DNA from: Streptomyces sp. DT2A-34
GTDB taxonomy: Bacteria; Actinomycetota; Actinomycetes; Streptomycetales; Streptomycetaceae
Direction: 5' to 3'
Assembly: GCF_030499515.1 (NCBI RefSeq)
Contig: NZ_JASTWJ010000001.1
Location: 8,350,001-8,414,000, forward strand
Length of the DNA stretch: 64,000 bases
Below, one piece after another: positions 53,916 through 63,332 of the stretch (position 1 is the stretch's first letter; each line of letters begins with the position of its first letter). The position numbers were made by a program, and so were the translations under genes. The notes under the pieces were generated by a model, which was not told where the DNA came from, searched no databases, and saw only the letters and a program-made list of their open reading frames with translations.

Positions 53916-54506
53916 ATGGCGCAAGCACGCGTGAAGGCACGCAAGGAGTCCGTGTTCGGCGAGCGCTTCTCGGTCTTCGCCGAGTCTCTGCTCACCGGCG
54001 TGTGGATCGCCGTGGCCTGTCTCGGGGTCGTCACCTACCCCGCGGCCTTCGCCGCCGGCGCGCGGCATCTGCGGCGGCGTACCCGTCATGAGGGCGGCGG
54101 CTGGCGGGAGTTCGTCTCGGACTTCCGGGCCGCCCTGCGCGGCGGGTGGGCCGTCGGGCTCTCCGGCTGGGCGGCGGCCGCGGCGGTCTGGGTGGACGTC
54201 CTGGCCGCGCGGGCCGGGATTCCCGGCGGGCCGTTCGTCGGGGCGGTGGGAATCTTCGCCCTGATCGGACTGATCGTGGCCCTGCTGCGGGCGGCGGCCG
54301 TCTGGACGCCGGGCGCCTCCTGGCGGGCGCTGCTGGCGGGCGCCGGGCGCCGGACCGTGCTCGATCCCGCCGGGTCCTTTCTGCTGGTCGGCGGGCTGGG
54401 CGTCGTAGCCCTGTCCGCCGCGTTCATCGCACCGCTGGCGGTCCCCGTCCTGGGGGCCGTCGCGGCGGCCGCCGTCGCCGTGGAGGAGCGGTACCGGCAC
54501 CGCTGA
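53916..54506 (+). CDS. DUF624 (YesL-like) membrane protein
   Basis: 196 residues with about five hydrophobic spans (LLTGVWIAVACLGVVTYPAAF, WAVGLSGWAAAAAVW, VGAVGIFALIGLIVALLRA, FLLVGGLGVVALSAAFIAP). YesL-like proteins stand in bacterial operons for pectin (rhamnogalacturonan) use, as here; their molecular role is not established. GAGG upstream. Confidence 0.8.
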   Translation: MAQARVKARKESVFGERFSVFAESLLTGVWIAVACLGVVTYPAAFAAGARHLRRRTRHEGGGWREFVSDFRAALRGGWAVGLSGWAAAAAVWVDVLAARAGIPGGPFVGAVGIFALIGLIVALLRAAAVWTPGASWRALLAGAGRRTVLDPAGSFLLVGGLGVVALSAAFIAPLAVPVLGAVAAAAVAVEERYRHR

Positions 54507-54641
54507 GAGGCGGTGCCCTCGCACGCAGGCGGCACCACCGCGGAGGGCGGTGCCCGCACACAAGGTCGGTGCCCCGGGCGCCGTACCTCTCTCTGTCATG
54601 CCTCTGTCCACCCCCTTGCATCCCGCACGGAAGGAAAGGCC

Positions 54642-57380
54642 ATGTCCCCGATCCCCCGCAGGTCCATCCTCAAGGCGGCCGCCGTCGCCGGCGCCGCCGC
54701 GCAGTTCAGCTGGGCACTGGGAGCCAAGGACGCGCAGGCCGCGCCGAGAGCCGCCGACGCCGATGCCGACCCCGTGACCCTCGACTGGCTGGAGGACGGC
54801 GGCCTGGGTGCCGCGCCCGGCTCCACCGTGGGTGTGCCGTGGCCGAAGGGCGCGTACCAGGAGGACCAGACGTTCGCGGTGACGGACGCGGACGGCAAGT
54901 CCGTGCCCGTGCAGTCCTGGCCGATCGCCTACTGGCCGGACGGCTCGCTCAAGTGGACGGCCCACGCGGTCAGTTCGGGCAACGGCAAGCTCACGCTCGC
55001 CGCCGGCGAGGCCGCCGTACCGGACAAGAAGGTCACCGTCGACAAGAGCGGCGGCACCATCGACGTCTCGACCGGCGTCATCACCGCGAAGATCGGCAAG
55101 TCCGGCGCCACGCTGATCAAGTCGGTCACCCGGGGCTCCACCGAGATCGCCAGGAACGGCCGGCTCGTGCTGATCCGCCAGCCCGAGATCGAGGACGAGG
55201 ACCAGGGCGCGGTCAAGACCGAACGCTTCGAGGGCGCCATCTCCGACGTCACCGTCGAGCAGGAGGGCCCGGTCCGCGCGGTCGTCAAGATCGACGGCAA
55301 GCACCGCAAGGGCAGCCGCAGCTGGCTCCCCTTCTCCATCCGGCTCTACTTCTACGCGGGCGCCGACTCCTTCCGCATGGTGCACACCATCACCTACGAC
55401 GGCACGCAGGAGCCGGGCAAGGCCAGCGGCGACTTCATCCGCGGCATCGGCGTGCGCTTCACCGTGCCGATGCGCGACGAGTCCTACGACCGCCACATCC
55501 GCATCGGCGGCGAGGGCACCGGCATGCTCCGCGAGGCCGTCAAGGGCATCACCGGACTGCGCCGCGACCCGGGGGCGGCCGTACAGGCGGCGCAGTTCGC
55601 GGGGGAGAAGCTGCCCGATCCGGCCAACTGGGACCAGCGGGTCACGACCCGGCTGCAGTACATCCCCGAGTGGGGCGACTACACCCTCTCCCAGCTGTCC
55701 GCCGACGGCTTCACGCTGCGCAAGAGGACCAAGAAGGGCCACGGCTGGATCGGCACCGGTGGTGGCAAGCGGGCGTCCGGCTTCGGGTACGTCGGTGGCG
55801 TCAGCGGCGGATTCTCCTTCGGGCTGCGGGACTTCTGGGAGAAGTTCCCCGCCCAGCTCGACATCCGCGACGCCCAGACCGAGGAGGCCGAGGTCACCAT
55901 GTGGCTCTGGTCGCCCGAGGCGCAGCCCATGGACCTGCGCTTCTACCACGACGGCATGGGCCAGGACACCTACCCCAAGCAGCTCGAAGGCCTCAACATC
56001 ACCTACGAGGACTACGAGCCGGAGTTCGGGACGCCGTACGGCATCGCCCGCACCTCCGAACTCCTCTTCTGGGCCAACGAGTCGACCCCGAGCGCGGAGA
56101 AGCTCGCCCAACAGGTCGAGGCCGTACGGGTGCTGCCGCAGCTCGCCGCCCCGCCCAAGCAGCTCATCAAGGCCCAGGTCTTCGGGCCGGGCCTGTACTC
56201 CGAGCCGGACCGCTCCACGCCCGCCAAGGCCAAGATCGAGGACCACCTCGACTTCCTCTTCACCTACTACAAGGACCAGGTGGAGATGCGCCGTTGGTAC
56301 GGCTTCTGGGACTACGGCGACATCATGCACACCTACGACACCGTCAGGCACCAGTGGCGGTACGACATCGGCGGCTACGCCTGGGACAACTCCGAGCTCT
56401 CGCCCGACCTGTGGCTGTGGTTCGCCTATCTGCGCTCCGGCCGTGCGGACATCTTCCGGTTCGCGGAGGCGATGACCCGGCACACCGGTGAGGTCGACGT
56501 CTACCACCTGGGGCAGTGGGCCGGCCTCGGCACCCGGCACGGCGTCCAGCACTACGCCGACAGCGCCAAGCAGCAGCGCATCGCCAACACCACCTACCGC
56601 CGCTACTACTACTTCCTCACCGCCGACGAGCGGGTCGGCGACCTCATGCACGCCAACGTCGACTCCGACGAGACGTTCCTCGTCCTCGACCCGATCCGCA
56701 AGATCCGCACCGAGCCGTACACGCCCGACCGGCACGCGCTGTCCATCGGCTTCGGCACGGACTGGAGCGGGCTCGTGTCGGCGTGGCTGACGGAGTGGGA
56801 GCGCAAGGGGCCCAAGTGGGAGAAGGCCAAGGCGCGCGTCCTGTCGACCATGGAGACGATCGCCGCCCAGCCCAACGGCTTCGTGCAGGGGACCGGGCTC
56901 TACGACCTCGACACGGGCAAGTTCGCCATCGCCGACAAGCCGGTGGTCGGCGTCTCGCACCTGTCCGCCGTGTTCGGCCTCAACGAACTGTGCGCCGAGC
57001 TCATCGACCTCGTCGACATGCCGAAGTTCAACGAGGCGTACTTCGACTACTGCCGCTACTTCAACGCGACGAAGGCGGAGCAGGCGGCACGCTACGGCTC
57101 CAACTTCGGCACGCTGCTGCTCTTCCAGGGCCACTCGCGCCTCGACGCGTACGCCGCCGTCCAGACCGGCGACGCGAAGCTCGCCACGCGCGCGTGGGAG
57201 AAGTTCTACAACTCCGACGGCTACAAGGAGTCGGCGCCCTGGAAGACGGAGAAGCTGAGCGGCCCGGACGCGCTGGTCCCGGGCAGTGAAGCGGCATGGG
57301 TGTCGACCAACGACACCGCGCTGTACGGCCTCGCCGCCATCGAGAACCTGGCGCTGCTGGGCGACAGGATGCCGTCCTAG
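54642..57380 (+). CDS. Tat-exported PcRGLX/YetA-like protein, probable exo-rhamnogalacturonan lyase
   Basis: 912 residues; GGAAAGG 2-9 bp before the ATG. The Tat signal PRRSILKAAAVAGAAAQFSW (then AQA) indicates folded export. The mature part begins with VTLDWLEDGGLGAAPGSTVG and has a first beta-rich part, then FDYDGTQE-like ITYDGTQEPG, and a helical (alpha/alpha) barrel with WYGFWDYGDIMHTYD, WDNSELSPDLWLWFAYLRSG, and GQWAGLGTRHGVQHY. This matches the PcRGLX/YetA family (PL26 type), which cleaves rhamnogalacturonan from the non-reducing end. It is last gene of the operon with the importer and YesL-like protein, which supports the same role. Confidence 0.8.
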   Translation: MSPIPRRSILKAAAVAGAAAQFSWALGAKDAQAAPRAADADADPVTLDWLEDGGLGAAPGSTVGVPWPKGAYQEDQTFAVTDADGKSVPVQSWPIAYWPDGSLKWTAHAVSSGNGKLTLAAGEAAVPDKKVTVDKSGGTIDVSTGVITAKIGKSGATLIKSVTRGSTEIARNGRLVLIRQPEIEDEDQGAVKTERFEGAISDVTVEQEGPVRAVVKIDGKHRKGSRSWLPFSIRLYFYAGADSFRMVHTITYDGTQEPGKASGDFIRGIGVRFTVPMRDESYDRHIRIGGEGTGMLREAVKGITGLRRDPGAAVQAAQFAGEKLPDPANWDQRVTTRLQYIPEWGDYTLSQLSADGFTLRKRTKKGHGWIGTGGGKRASGFGYVGGVSGGFSFGLRDFWEKFPAQLDIRDAQTEEAEVTMWLWSPEAQPMDLRFYHDGMGQDTYPKQLEGLNITYEDYEPEFGTPYGIARTSELLFWANESTPSAEKLAQQVEAVRVLPQLAAPPKQLIKAQVFGPGLYSEPDRSTPAKAKIEDHLDFLFTYYKDQVEMRRWYGFWDYGDIMHTYDTVRHQWRYDIGGYAWDNSELSPDLWLWFAYLRSGRADIFRFAEAMTRHTGEVDVYHLGQWAGLGTRHGVQHYADSAKQQRIANTTYRRYYYFLTADERVGDLMHANVDSDETFLVLDPIRKIRTEPYTPDRHALSIGFGTDWSGLVSAWLTEWERKGPKWEKAKARVLSTMETIAAQPNGFVQGTGLYDLDTGKFAIADKPVVGVSHLSAVFGLNELCAELIDLVDMPKFNEAYFDYCRYFNATKAEQAARYGSNFGTLLLFQGHSRLDAYAAVQTGDAKLATRAWEKFYNSDGYKESAPWKTEKLSGPDALVPGSEAAWVSTNDTALYGLAAIENLALLGDRMPS

Positions 57381-57467
57381 CGGGCCGGTTGGAGCAGGAG
57401 GAGCGCCGCCGCACGGGCGGCGGCGCTCACATGTCCGGGAGTGTGGTCCACGTCACGTCGTAGGGCA

Positions 57468-57483
57468 TGAGTACGCGTACTCA
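57468..57483. promoter_or_regulatory. 16-bp palindrome upstream of the SRPBCC gene
   Basis: TGAGTACGCGTACTCA is a perfect palindrome, with a further half-site GTACTC at 57488-57493. It lies just downstream of TAGGGC (57461-57466), where it could block a promoter. The cognate regulator is unknown. Confidence 0.6.
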
Positions 57484-57533
57484 GAACGTACTCGGATGCG
57501 GTGGAACCCCCTGGACAGGGGCAGACTCGGCCC

Positions 57534-58040
57534 ATGGACTGGAGCCACTACCGCTTCCGCAGCCTGTGGGCCCTGCCCGCACCGCCCGCCACCGTCTACG
57601 GCCTGCTGGAACAGGCGGAGGACTACCCCTGCTGGTGGCCCCAGGTGCGCGAGGTGACCAAGGTCAGTGACACCACCGGAGTGATCACCATCCGCTCCGT
57701 CCTGCCGTACGACATGACCTTCACCGCGTGCGAGGTGCGGCGGGACCCGGAGGCTGGGGTGCTGGAGATCGCCATGTCCGGTGACATCGACGGCTGGGCG
57801 CGCTGGACCGTCACGTCGCAGGGCGGCGGGAGCATCGCCCGCTACGACCAGGTGGTCGCTGTGAACAAGCCGCTGCTGCGGCGGTTCGCGGTGCCGGGGC
57901 GACCGGTCTTCCGCGCCAACCACTGGCTGATGATGCGGGCCGGGCGGCGAGGGCTGGTGGCGCACTTGGCCGGTGGCCACCACGGCGGTCGTCAAGGCGG
58001 TCATGGAGGTGGTCATGACGGCGGTCCTCAAGCGGTTTGA
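57534..58040 (+). CDS. SRPBCC-family (START-like) protein
   Basis: 168 residues from ATG 57534. Polyketide-cyclase/dehydrase-like START fold: HYRFRSLWALPAPPATVYGL, EDYPCWWPQVREVTKV, SGDIDGWARWTVTSQGGGSI, and NHWLMMRAGRRGLVAHL. The C-terminal 20 residues are Gly/His-rich (GGHHGGRQGGHGGGHDGG), perhaps metal-binding or simply low-complexity. Ligand unknown. The palindrome at 57468 suggests dedicated repression. The stop overlaps the -35 of the downstream tRNA promoter. Confidence 0.82.
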   Translation: MDWSHYRFRSLWALPAPPATVYGLLEQAEDYPCWWPQVREVTKVSDTTGVITIRSVLPYDMTFTACEVRRDPEAGVLEIAMSGDIDGWARWTVTSQGGGSIARYDQVVAVNKPLLRRFAVPGRPVFRANHWLMMRAGRRGLVAHLAGGHHGGRQGGHGGGHDGGPQAV

Positions 58041-58066
58041 AGGAAGCGCGCGGGGACCTGTATTGT
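58037..58066 (+). promoter_or_regulatory. Promoter of tRNA-Val (CAC) copy 2
   Basis: TTGAAG (58037-58042), 18 bp, TATTGT (58061-58066), 13 bp before the tRNA. Confidence 0.6.
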
Positions 58067-58079
58067 TCAGTGCGTTCCC

Positions 58080-58151
58080 GGGCGATTAGCTCAGTGGGAG
58101 AGCGCTTCGTTCACACCGAAGAGGTCACTGGTTCGAACCCAGTATCGCCCA
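58080..58151 (+). tRNA. tRNA-Val (CAC), copy 2
   Basis: 72 nt, identical to 50258-50329. Its promoter and terminator sequences differ from those of copy 1. Confidence 0.96.
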
Positions 58152-58160
58152 CCGGGAAAG

Positions 58161-58190
58161 GCCGGTCCGCAGCAGCGGACCGGCTTTTTT
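58161..58190 (+). terminator. Rho-independent terminator after tRNA-Val copy 2
   Basis: GCCGGTCCGC and GCGGACCGGC, perfect 10-bp stem with 4-nt loop, followed by six T. Confidence 0.92.
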
Positions 58191-58215
58191 GTACGCCTCA
58201 CGTCGCCTCGCGTAC

Positions 58216-58944
58216 CTAGGCGGCCGCCGCCGGCAGGTCCGGCCGCAGTGGCCACGCCGGATCCACGGCCTCCTCGCTGCCGCTGCGCGCGAACCACGCC
58301 TGCAACCCGCGTGCCTGTGCCGCGTGCCACACCGCCTGCAGCATGTGCAGCTCGGCGGGGGACAGCCGCTCGAGCCGGGCCGCGAAACGGCGCCCGACCG
58401 CCCGGACCACCTCCAGCGAGGCCAGCGCGTCGGCCGCCGCGTCGTGCGCGCCGTCCAGCGTGACGCCGTAGTGCGCGCACAGGTCGGTCAGGGTGCGGCG
58501 ACCCTTGCGATAGCGGTCCAGATGCTTGTCCAGAACGCGCGGATCGAGCACCAGCAAGGGCGTCGCCTCGAACCACTGGTCCAGCGACGAGGCGCGATGA
58601 CGGCGCAACTCGCGGTCCAGCAGCGTCAGATCGAACGGCGCGTTCATCACCACGATCGGCCGGGCCGCCGTGGCCTGTCCGGCCAGTTCCTCGGCTATCT
58701 CATGCATCACCGGCGCCGGCCAGCGGCCGTTGCGCTGGAGATGCTCCTCCGTCAGCCCGTGCACCGCCGTCGCCGCCTCCGGCACCGGCACACCCGGGTT
58801 CACCAGCCACCGGGTCACCCGCGGCCGGGTGCCCGGGGCGTCCTGGACGACGACGGCCGCCGAAACGATCCGGTCGGTCTCGACGTCCACGCCTGTCGTC
58901 TCCGTGTCGAATGCCGCCAGCGGGCCTTCATACCAGCACGCCAT
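58216..58944 (-). CDS. DnaQ-like 3'-5' exonuclease
   Basis: 242 residues from ATG 58944 (GTG 58950 also possible). DEDDh exonuclease: Exo I AAFDTETTGVD (Asp, Glu), Exo II VMNAPFDLTLLDREL, and Exo III YGVTLDGAHDAAADALAS with the catalytic His. Close to the epsilon-type proofreading family. It is not part of a polymerase operon here, so a role in repair or RNA/DNA degradation is as likely. Confidence 0.88.
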   Translation of the reverse strand: MACWYEGPLAAFDTETTGVDVETDRIVSAAVVVQDAPGTRPRVTRWLVNPGVPVPEAATAVHGLTEEHLQRNGRWPAPVMHEIAEELAGQATAARPIVVMNAPFDLTLLDRELRRHRASSLDQWFEATPLLVLDPRVLDKHLDRYRKGRRTLTDLCAHYGVTLDGAHDAAADALASLEVVRAVGRRFAARLERLSPAELHMLQAVWHAAQARGLQAWFARSGSEEAVDPAWPLRPDLPAAAA

Positions 58945-59112
58945 ATCCACACAACCCCTCGTTCACCCACGGCAGCTGACGCACCGTCTTCTGCCCGTTT
59001 GGTGATACCCGGGCCGTTTGCGCCGTACGCCGGAAGGACACAACAGGAGTGCGGGTCCCTGCAGTTCAGCGGCCCGGCACAGGGATTCACCTGGCGTGGA
59101 AGGCTGTTCGTC

Positions 59113-59679
59113 ATGGCGATAGCGCAGCCCGAGCGGGGCGGGCTGCTGCCCGAACGAACGGGCCCCCATCGCGGTTCACTCGCCACCACCGCCTGCATGG
59201 AGACACTGCAGGTGGGTTATCTGCACGCCGTGGCGGCGGCTGCCGGGTGCTCGCTGTCGCAGCCGTTTCCGGACAACGGCATCGACTGGCACGTCAGCCA
59301 CAGCGCGCCCGGCCACACGGTCGACGACGAGGTCACCATCAAGGTGCAGCTCAAGGCCACCTACCAGATCGCGCCGAACCCGCCCGGCCGGTTCTTCTCC
59401 TTCACGCTCGACAACGACCACCTGGCGAAGCTCGCCCGCACGCCGGTCTCGGTGCACAAGATCCTCGTGGTGATGCTCGTCCCGCGGACCCAGGACGACT
59501 GGCTGCGCGCCAGCCACGACCGGCTCGATCTGCGGCACTGCTGCTACTGGGTCAACCTGGCCGGCCACGCGATCACCGGCAGGCGCCGGACCAGCGTGCG
59601 GATACCGACCTCACGCATCTTCGACGACCGGGCCCTCTGCGAGATCATGACGCGGGTCGGGACGGGAGGCAGACCATGA
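59113..59679 (+). CDS. DUF4365-type, PD-(D/E)XK nuclease-like protein
   Basis: 188 residues from ATG 59113 (GGAAGG 7 bp upstream). The fold resembles restriction-type nucleases: GIDWHVSH (Asp) and VTIKVQLKATYQ, with the Q-x-K of the (D/E/Q)XK half-motif. The rest is RLDLRHCCYWVNLAGHAITG and SRIFDDRALCEIMTRV. DUF4365 proteins are often next to phage-defence or DNA-processing genes, but many are housekeeping in Streptomyces. The stop overlaps the next gene by 4 bp. Confidence 0.78.
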   Translation: MAIAQPERGGLLPERTGPHRGSLATTACMETLQVGYLHAVAAAAGCSLSQPFPDNGIDWHVSHSAPGHTVDDEVTIKVQLKATYQIAPNPPGRFFSFTLDNDHLAKLARTPVSVHKILVVMLVPRTQDDWLRASHDRLDLRHCCYWVNLAGHAITGRRRTSVRIPTSRIFDDRALCEIMTRVGTGGRP

Positions 59680-60905
59680 CGCACCGCCCCCTGGAGGAAC
59701 CGCTACGGCCGGTGAGGCCGCACCCGGTCGACGCGTCCTGGGACCGTCCCCCCGAGCCCGGCGACGTCGACCCCGCCGTGCTCAGCGCCCTGCTGCACCG
59801 GCACGGCTGGCAGCGGCGCGGGGGAGCGGCGGGGCGCTACGGCCGCTGGACCCCGCCCGGACCCGGTGGCAACGGCACGAGCCTGCTCGTCCCCGAGTCC
59901 CGTGCCTTTCCCGACAGCGACGATCTGCTCGGGGAGGCGCTCGTCGCCCTCTCCCGCAGCGGCATGCCCTCCGCGCGCGAGGTGCTGATCGGGCTCGCGG
60001 TGCCCAGCGACGAGGTCCGCTGGTGGCGGGACGCGCCGAGCGGGCCGGCCGGGGCCGCGCCCTGGACCGTCGAGGAGGAACTGCGCACCGCCGCCCGCCA
60101 GATGCTCCTCGCCGCGGCGCTGGCCACGCGCGCGCGTGCCGGCTATTACGGCGCCCGGCACCGCCGCTCGGCCGCCTCGATGCTGGAGAACGTCCTCGTC
60201 GGCCCCGCGCCCGGCGGCCGCGGCCTCACCGCCTTCGTCCCCGTCGGCACGGGGCGCCCCCTCGCCGTACGCCTCCACCAGGCCCTGTACGCGGCCCGCG
60301 AGGCCATCGACTACCAGCGGGCCACCGGCGGCATGGACGCCTTCGACAGCGCAGTCGAGGCGGGCGTCAGTCGCGAGCTCACCGAGGCGCTGGTCGCCCT
60401 GGTACGCGGTACGGAAGGCGCCCGCATCGCCGTCGAGTGGGCGCCCGCGGCAGGGGTGCCCGCCGACTGTGCGGCCGGCGTCGAGCCCGTCGAGTTCTCG
60501 CCGGGCGACCTGCCCGCGCTGCGCGAGGCCGGGGCCCGCTATCTGCGCGAGGAGCCGTCCGTGCCGGTGCGGATCACCGGTGCCGTCGTACGTATGCGCA
60601 GGTCGGGGCCCCGAGGGGAGGGCACCGTACGGCTGCGTGTCCTCGCCGGCGCCGAGATTCCGCACGTCCGGCTGACGCTGGACGAGGAGGCGTACCGCAT
60701 CGCCGGACACGCGCACCTCGTCGGGCTGCCGGTACGGGTGCACGGGCGGCTGGAGAGCCGGGGCGGCTTCCGGAAGGTCACCGGGGCCTCCGGGGTCGTC
60801 CCCGTGCAGGTGGACGAGGCCGAGCGGGATCGGCTGATGAAGTCGTTGCAGGAGGACTTGGACTTCTTTGAGGAGGTGTGCGGCGGGGAGGACGGCGGGG
60901 ACTGA
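59676..60905 (+). CDS. Unknown protein coupled to the DUF4365 gene
   Basis: 409 residues, ATG overlapping the upstream stop (ATGA). No known domain recognised. Residues about 30-125 are alpha/beta (LSALLHRHGWQRRGGAAGRYG, SLLVPESRAF). The middle is helical, with ALYAAREAIDYQRATGGMDAF. The last 120 residues are beta-rich, possibly OB- or SH3-like (VRITGAVVRMRRSG, LVGLPVRVHGRLESRGGF), then an acidic helix. No signal peptide or membrane span. It probably acts together with the DUF4365 protein. Confidence 0.75.
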   Translation: MTHRPLEEPLRPVRPHPVDASWDRPPEPGDVDPAVLSALLHRHGWQRRGGAAGRYGRWTPPGPGGNGTSLLVPESRAFPDSDDLLGEALVALSRSGMPSAREVLIGLAVPSDEVRWWRDAPSGPAGAAPWTVEEELRTAARQMLLAAALATRARAGYYGARHRRSAASMLENVLVGPAPGGRGLTAFVPVGTGRPLAVRLHQALYAAREAIDYQRATGGMDAFDSAVEAGVSRELTEALVALVRGTEGARIAVEWAPAAGVPADCAAGVEPVEFSPGDLPALREAGARYLREEPSVPVRITGAVVRMRRSGPRGEGTVRLRVLAGAEIPHVRLTLDEEAYRIAGHAHLVGLPVRVHGRLESRGGFRKVTGASGVVPVQVDEAERDRLMKSLQEDLDFFEEVCGGEDGGD

Positions 60906-61299
60906 CGGGGGGCGGTTGCAGGGCGAGGCCTTGCAGCTGGGTGCCGAAAGTTTGGCTCGGTCGCCTATGGCGCGCCCCTACGGCTCCCTCGCGGCCGGTG
61001 TCGTTGGGACAGTGGCTGTTGGCGGGCCGTGGCCCGGCGTTGGTGTGGGCTGGTTGGTCCGAGGGCCCTGTGTCGGCTGCGGTTCGGCAGCGCCCTGAAG
61101 GGGCGCGGGGCTGTATCAATGTGCGGCTCCGCCGCGTGGGCGCGATCAGCCGTGACGGCGCCGCAGACCGTCAACGGCACACGGCGGCACTGCCAGCGCA
61201 GCGCCACCGTTTCGCGGTCGGCCGTCCGGGGTCGGTACGATCGCGTAATGCGCGCGCTCCTGGTATGGCGCCGCACCCCCCTTCAGTCAGGAGAGACCG
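60906..61299. repeat. Intergenic region with another Streptomyces repeat and the thrS promoter
   Basis: 394 bp. About 61086-61160 reads CCCTGAAGGGGCGCGGGGCT and on through GTGCGGCTCCGCCGCGTGGG, then CGCGATCAGCCG, a second class of interspersed repeat related to the other copies by its GGGGCGCGGGG core. TACGAT (61237-61242) is a possible thrS -10. No T-box was recognised. Confidence 0.5.
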
Positions 61300-63276
61300 G
61301 TGTCAGACGTCCGTGTGATCATCCAACGCGATTCCGAGCGGGAAGAGCGCGTGGTGACGACGGGCACTACGGCCGCCGACCTCTTCGCCGGCGAGCGCTC
61401 GATCATCGCCGCGCGCGTGGGCGGCGAGCTCAGGGATCTGTCGTACGTGCTCTCCGACGGTGAGGAGGTCGAGGGCGTCGAGATCTCCTCCGAGGACGGT
61501 CTGGGCATCCTGCGCCACTCCACCGCGCACGTGATGGCGCAGGCGGTGCAGGAGCTCTTCCCCGAGGCCAAGCTGGGCATCGGCCCGCCGGTCAAGGACG
61601 GCTTCTACTACGACTTCGACGTCGAGAAGCCGTTCACGCCCGAGGATCTCAAGGCCATCGAGAAGAAGATGCAGGAGATCCAGAAGCGGGGGCAGCGCTT
61701 CGCCCGTCGCGTCGTGACCGACGACGCCGCCCGCGAGGAGCTCGCCGCCGAGCCCTACAAGCTGGAGCTGATCGGCCTCAAGGGCTCCGCCTCGTCCGAC
61801 GACGGCGCGGACGTCGAGGTCGGCGCCGGTGAGCTGACGATCTACGACAACCTGGACGCCAAGACCGGCGAGCTGTGCTGGAAGGACCTCTGCCGCGGTC
61901 CCCACCTGCCGTCGACCCGCGCGATCCCGGCGTTCAAGCTGATGCGCAACGCGGCCGCCTACTGGCGCGGCAGCGAGAAGAACCCGATGCTCCAGCGCAT
62001 CTACGGCACCGCCTGGCCGTCCAAGGACGAGCTCAAGGGCTACCTCGACTTCCTCGCCGAGGCCGAGAAGCGCGACCACCGCAAGCTGGGCAACGAGCTC
62101 GACCTGTTCTCCATCCCGGAGCAGATCGGCTCCGGCCTCGCCGTCTTCCACCCCAAGGGCGGCATCGTCCGCCGGGTCATGGAGGACTACTCGCGCCGCC
62201 GCCACGAGGAAGAGGGCTACGAGTTCGTCTACACCCCGCACGCGACGAAGGGGAAGCTCTTCGAGACGTCGGGCCACCTGGACTGGTACGCCGAGGGCAT
62301 GTACCCGCCCATGCAGCTCGACGAGGGCGTGGACTACTACCTCAAGCCCATGAACTGCCCGATGCACAACCTGATCTTCGACGCGCGCGGTCGCTCGTAC
62401 CGTGAACTGCCGCTGCGCCTCTTCGAGTTCGGGACCGTGTACCGGTACGAGAAGTCGGGCGTCGTGCACGGCCTCACGCGCGCGCGTGGCTTCACGCAGG
62501 ACGACGCGCACATCTACTGCACGCGCGAGCAGATGTCGGAGGAGCTCGACAAGACGCTCACCTTCGTCCTCGGCCTGCTGCGCGACTACGGCCTGACCGA
62601 CTTCTACCTGGAGCTGTCCACCAAGGACCCGGAGAAGTTCGTCGGCTCCGACGAGGTCTGGGAGGAGGCGACGGAGACGCTGCGCCAGGTCGCAGAGAAG
62701 CAGGGCCTGCCGCTGGTCCCGGACCCGGGCGGCGCCGCCTTCTACGGGCCGAAGATCTCCGTCCAGACCAAGGACGCCATCGGCCGTACCTGGCAGATGT
62801 CGACCATCCAGCTCGACTTCAACCTGCCGGAGCGCTTCGACCTGGAGTACACCTCCGCGGACGGCTCCAAGCAGCGCCCGGTCATGATCCACCGCGCGCT
62901 GTTCGGCTCGATCGAGCGGTTCTTCGCGGTGCTCCTCGAGCACTACGCGGGCGCCTTCCCGGCGTGGCTGGCCCCGGTCCAGGCGATCGGCATCCCGATC
63001 GGCGACGGGCACGTGGACTACCTGGAGAAGTTCGCCGCGGCCGCCAAGAAGAAGGGGCTGCGCGTCGAGGTCGACTCCTCCTCCGACCGCATGCAGAAGA
63101 AGATCCGCAACGCCCAGAAGCAGAAGGTGCCCTTCATGGTCATCGCGGGCGACGAGGACATGGCCAACAACGCCGTCTCCTTCCGCTACCGCGACGGCTC
63201 GCAGGAGAACGGCATCCCGTTCGACGAGGCCATCGCGAAGATCGCGACGGTGGTCGAGGAGCGGGCGCAGGTCTGA
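61300..63276 (+). CDS. thrS: Threonyl-tRNA synthetase
   Basis: 658 residues, GTG start with AGGAGAG 3-9 bp upstream. N-terminal TGS domain (about 1-62), then an editing domain with the zinc-like [14 protein letters not shown] (HxxxH). The class-II core (about 240-540) has [35 protein letters not shown] (zinc-binding Cys and His), [34 protein letters not shown], and [20 protein letters not shown]. The C-terminal anticodon-binding domain has [21 protein letters not shown]. Full length and complete. Confidence 0.97.
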   Translation: MSDVRVIIQRDSEREERVVTTGTTAADLFAGERSIIAARVGGELRDLSYVLSDGEEVEGVEISSEDGLGILRHSTAHVMAQAVQELFPEAKLGIGPPVKDGFYYDFDVEKPFTPEDLKAIEKKMQEIQKRGQRFARRVVTDDAAREELAAEPYKLELIGLKGSASSDDGADVEVGAGELTIYDNLDAKTGELCWKDLCRGPHLPSTRAIPAFKLMRNAAAYWRGSEKNPMLQRIYGTAWPSKDELKGYLDFLAEAEKRDHRKLGNELDLFSIPEQIGSGLAVFHPKGGIVRRVMEDYSRRRHEEEGYEFVYTPHATKGKLFETSGHLDWYAEGMYPPMQLDEGVDYYLKPMNCPMHNLIFDARGRSYRELPLRLFEFGTVYRYEKSGVVHGLTRARGFTQDDAHIYCTREQMSEELDKTLTFVLGLLRDYGLTDFYLELSTKDPEKFVGSDEVWEEATETLRQVAEKQGLPLVPDPGGAAFYGPKISVQTKDAIGRTWQMSTIQLDFNLPERFDLEYTSADGSKQRPVMIHRALFGSIERFFAVLLEHYAGAFPAWLAPVQAIGIPIGDGHVDYLEKFAAAAKKKGLRVEVDSSSDRMQKKIRNAQKQKVPFMVIAGDEDMANNAVSFRYRDGSQENGIPFDEAIAKIATVVEERAQV

Positions 63277-63287
63277 CGCTCGTACGT

Positions 63288-63332
63288 GACGAAGGCCCTT
63301 GGGGGGGTTCAGCTTCCCGGGGGCCTTTCGTC
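63288..63332 (+). terminator. Hairpin terminator after thrS
   Basis: GACGAAGGCCC (63288-63298) and GGGCCTTTCGTC (63321-63332), one bulged base, followed by TTTCCC. Confidence 0.7.

Noticed and set aside
53862..57134. Minus-strand ORF of 1090 codons opposite the YesL/YetA-like genes
   Set aside because: Low-complexity Gly/Val/Asp-rich translation and no motifs; the plus-strand genes are convincing.
60906..61299. T-box leader before thrS
   Set aside because: No T-box sequence or specifier hairpin recognised; thrS in Streptomyces need not have one.
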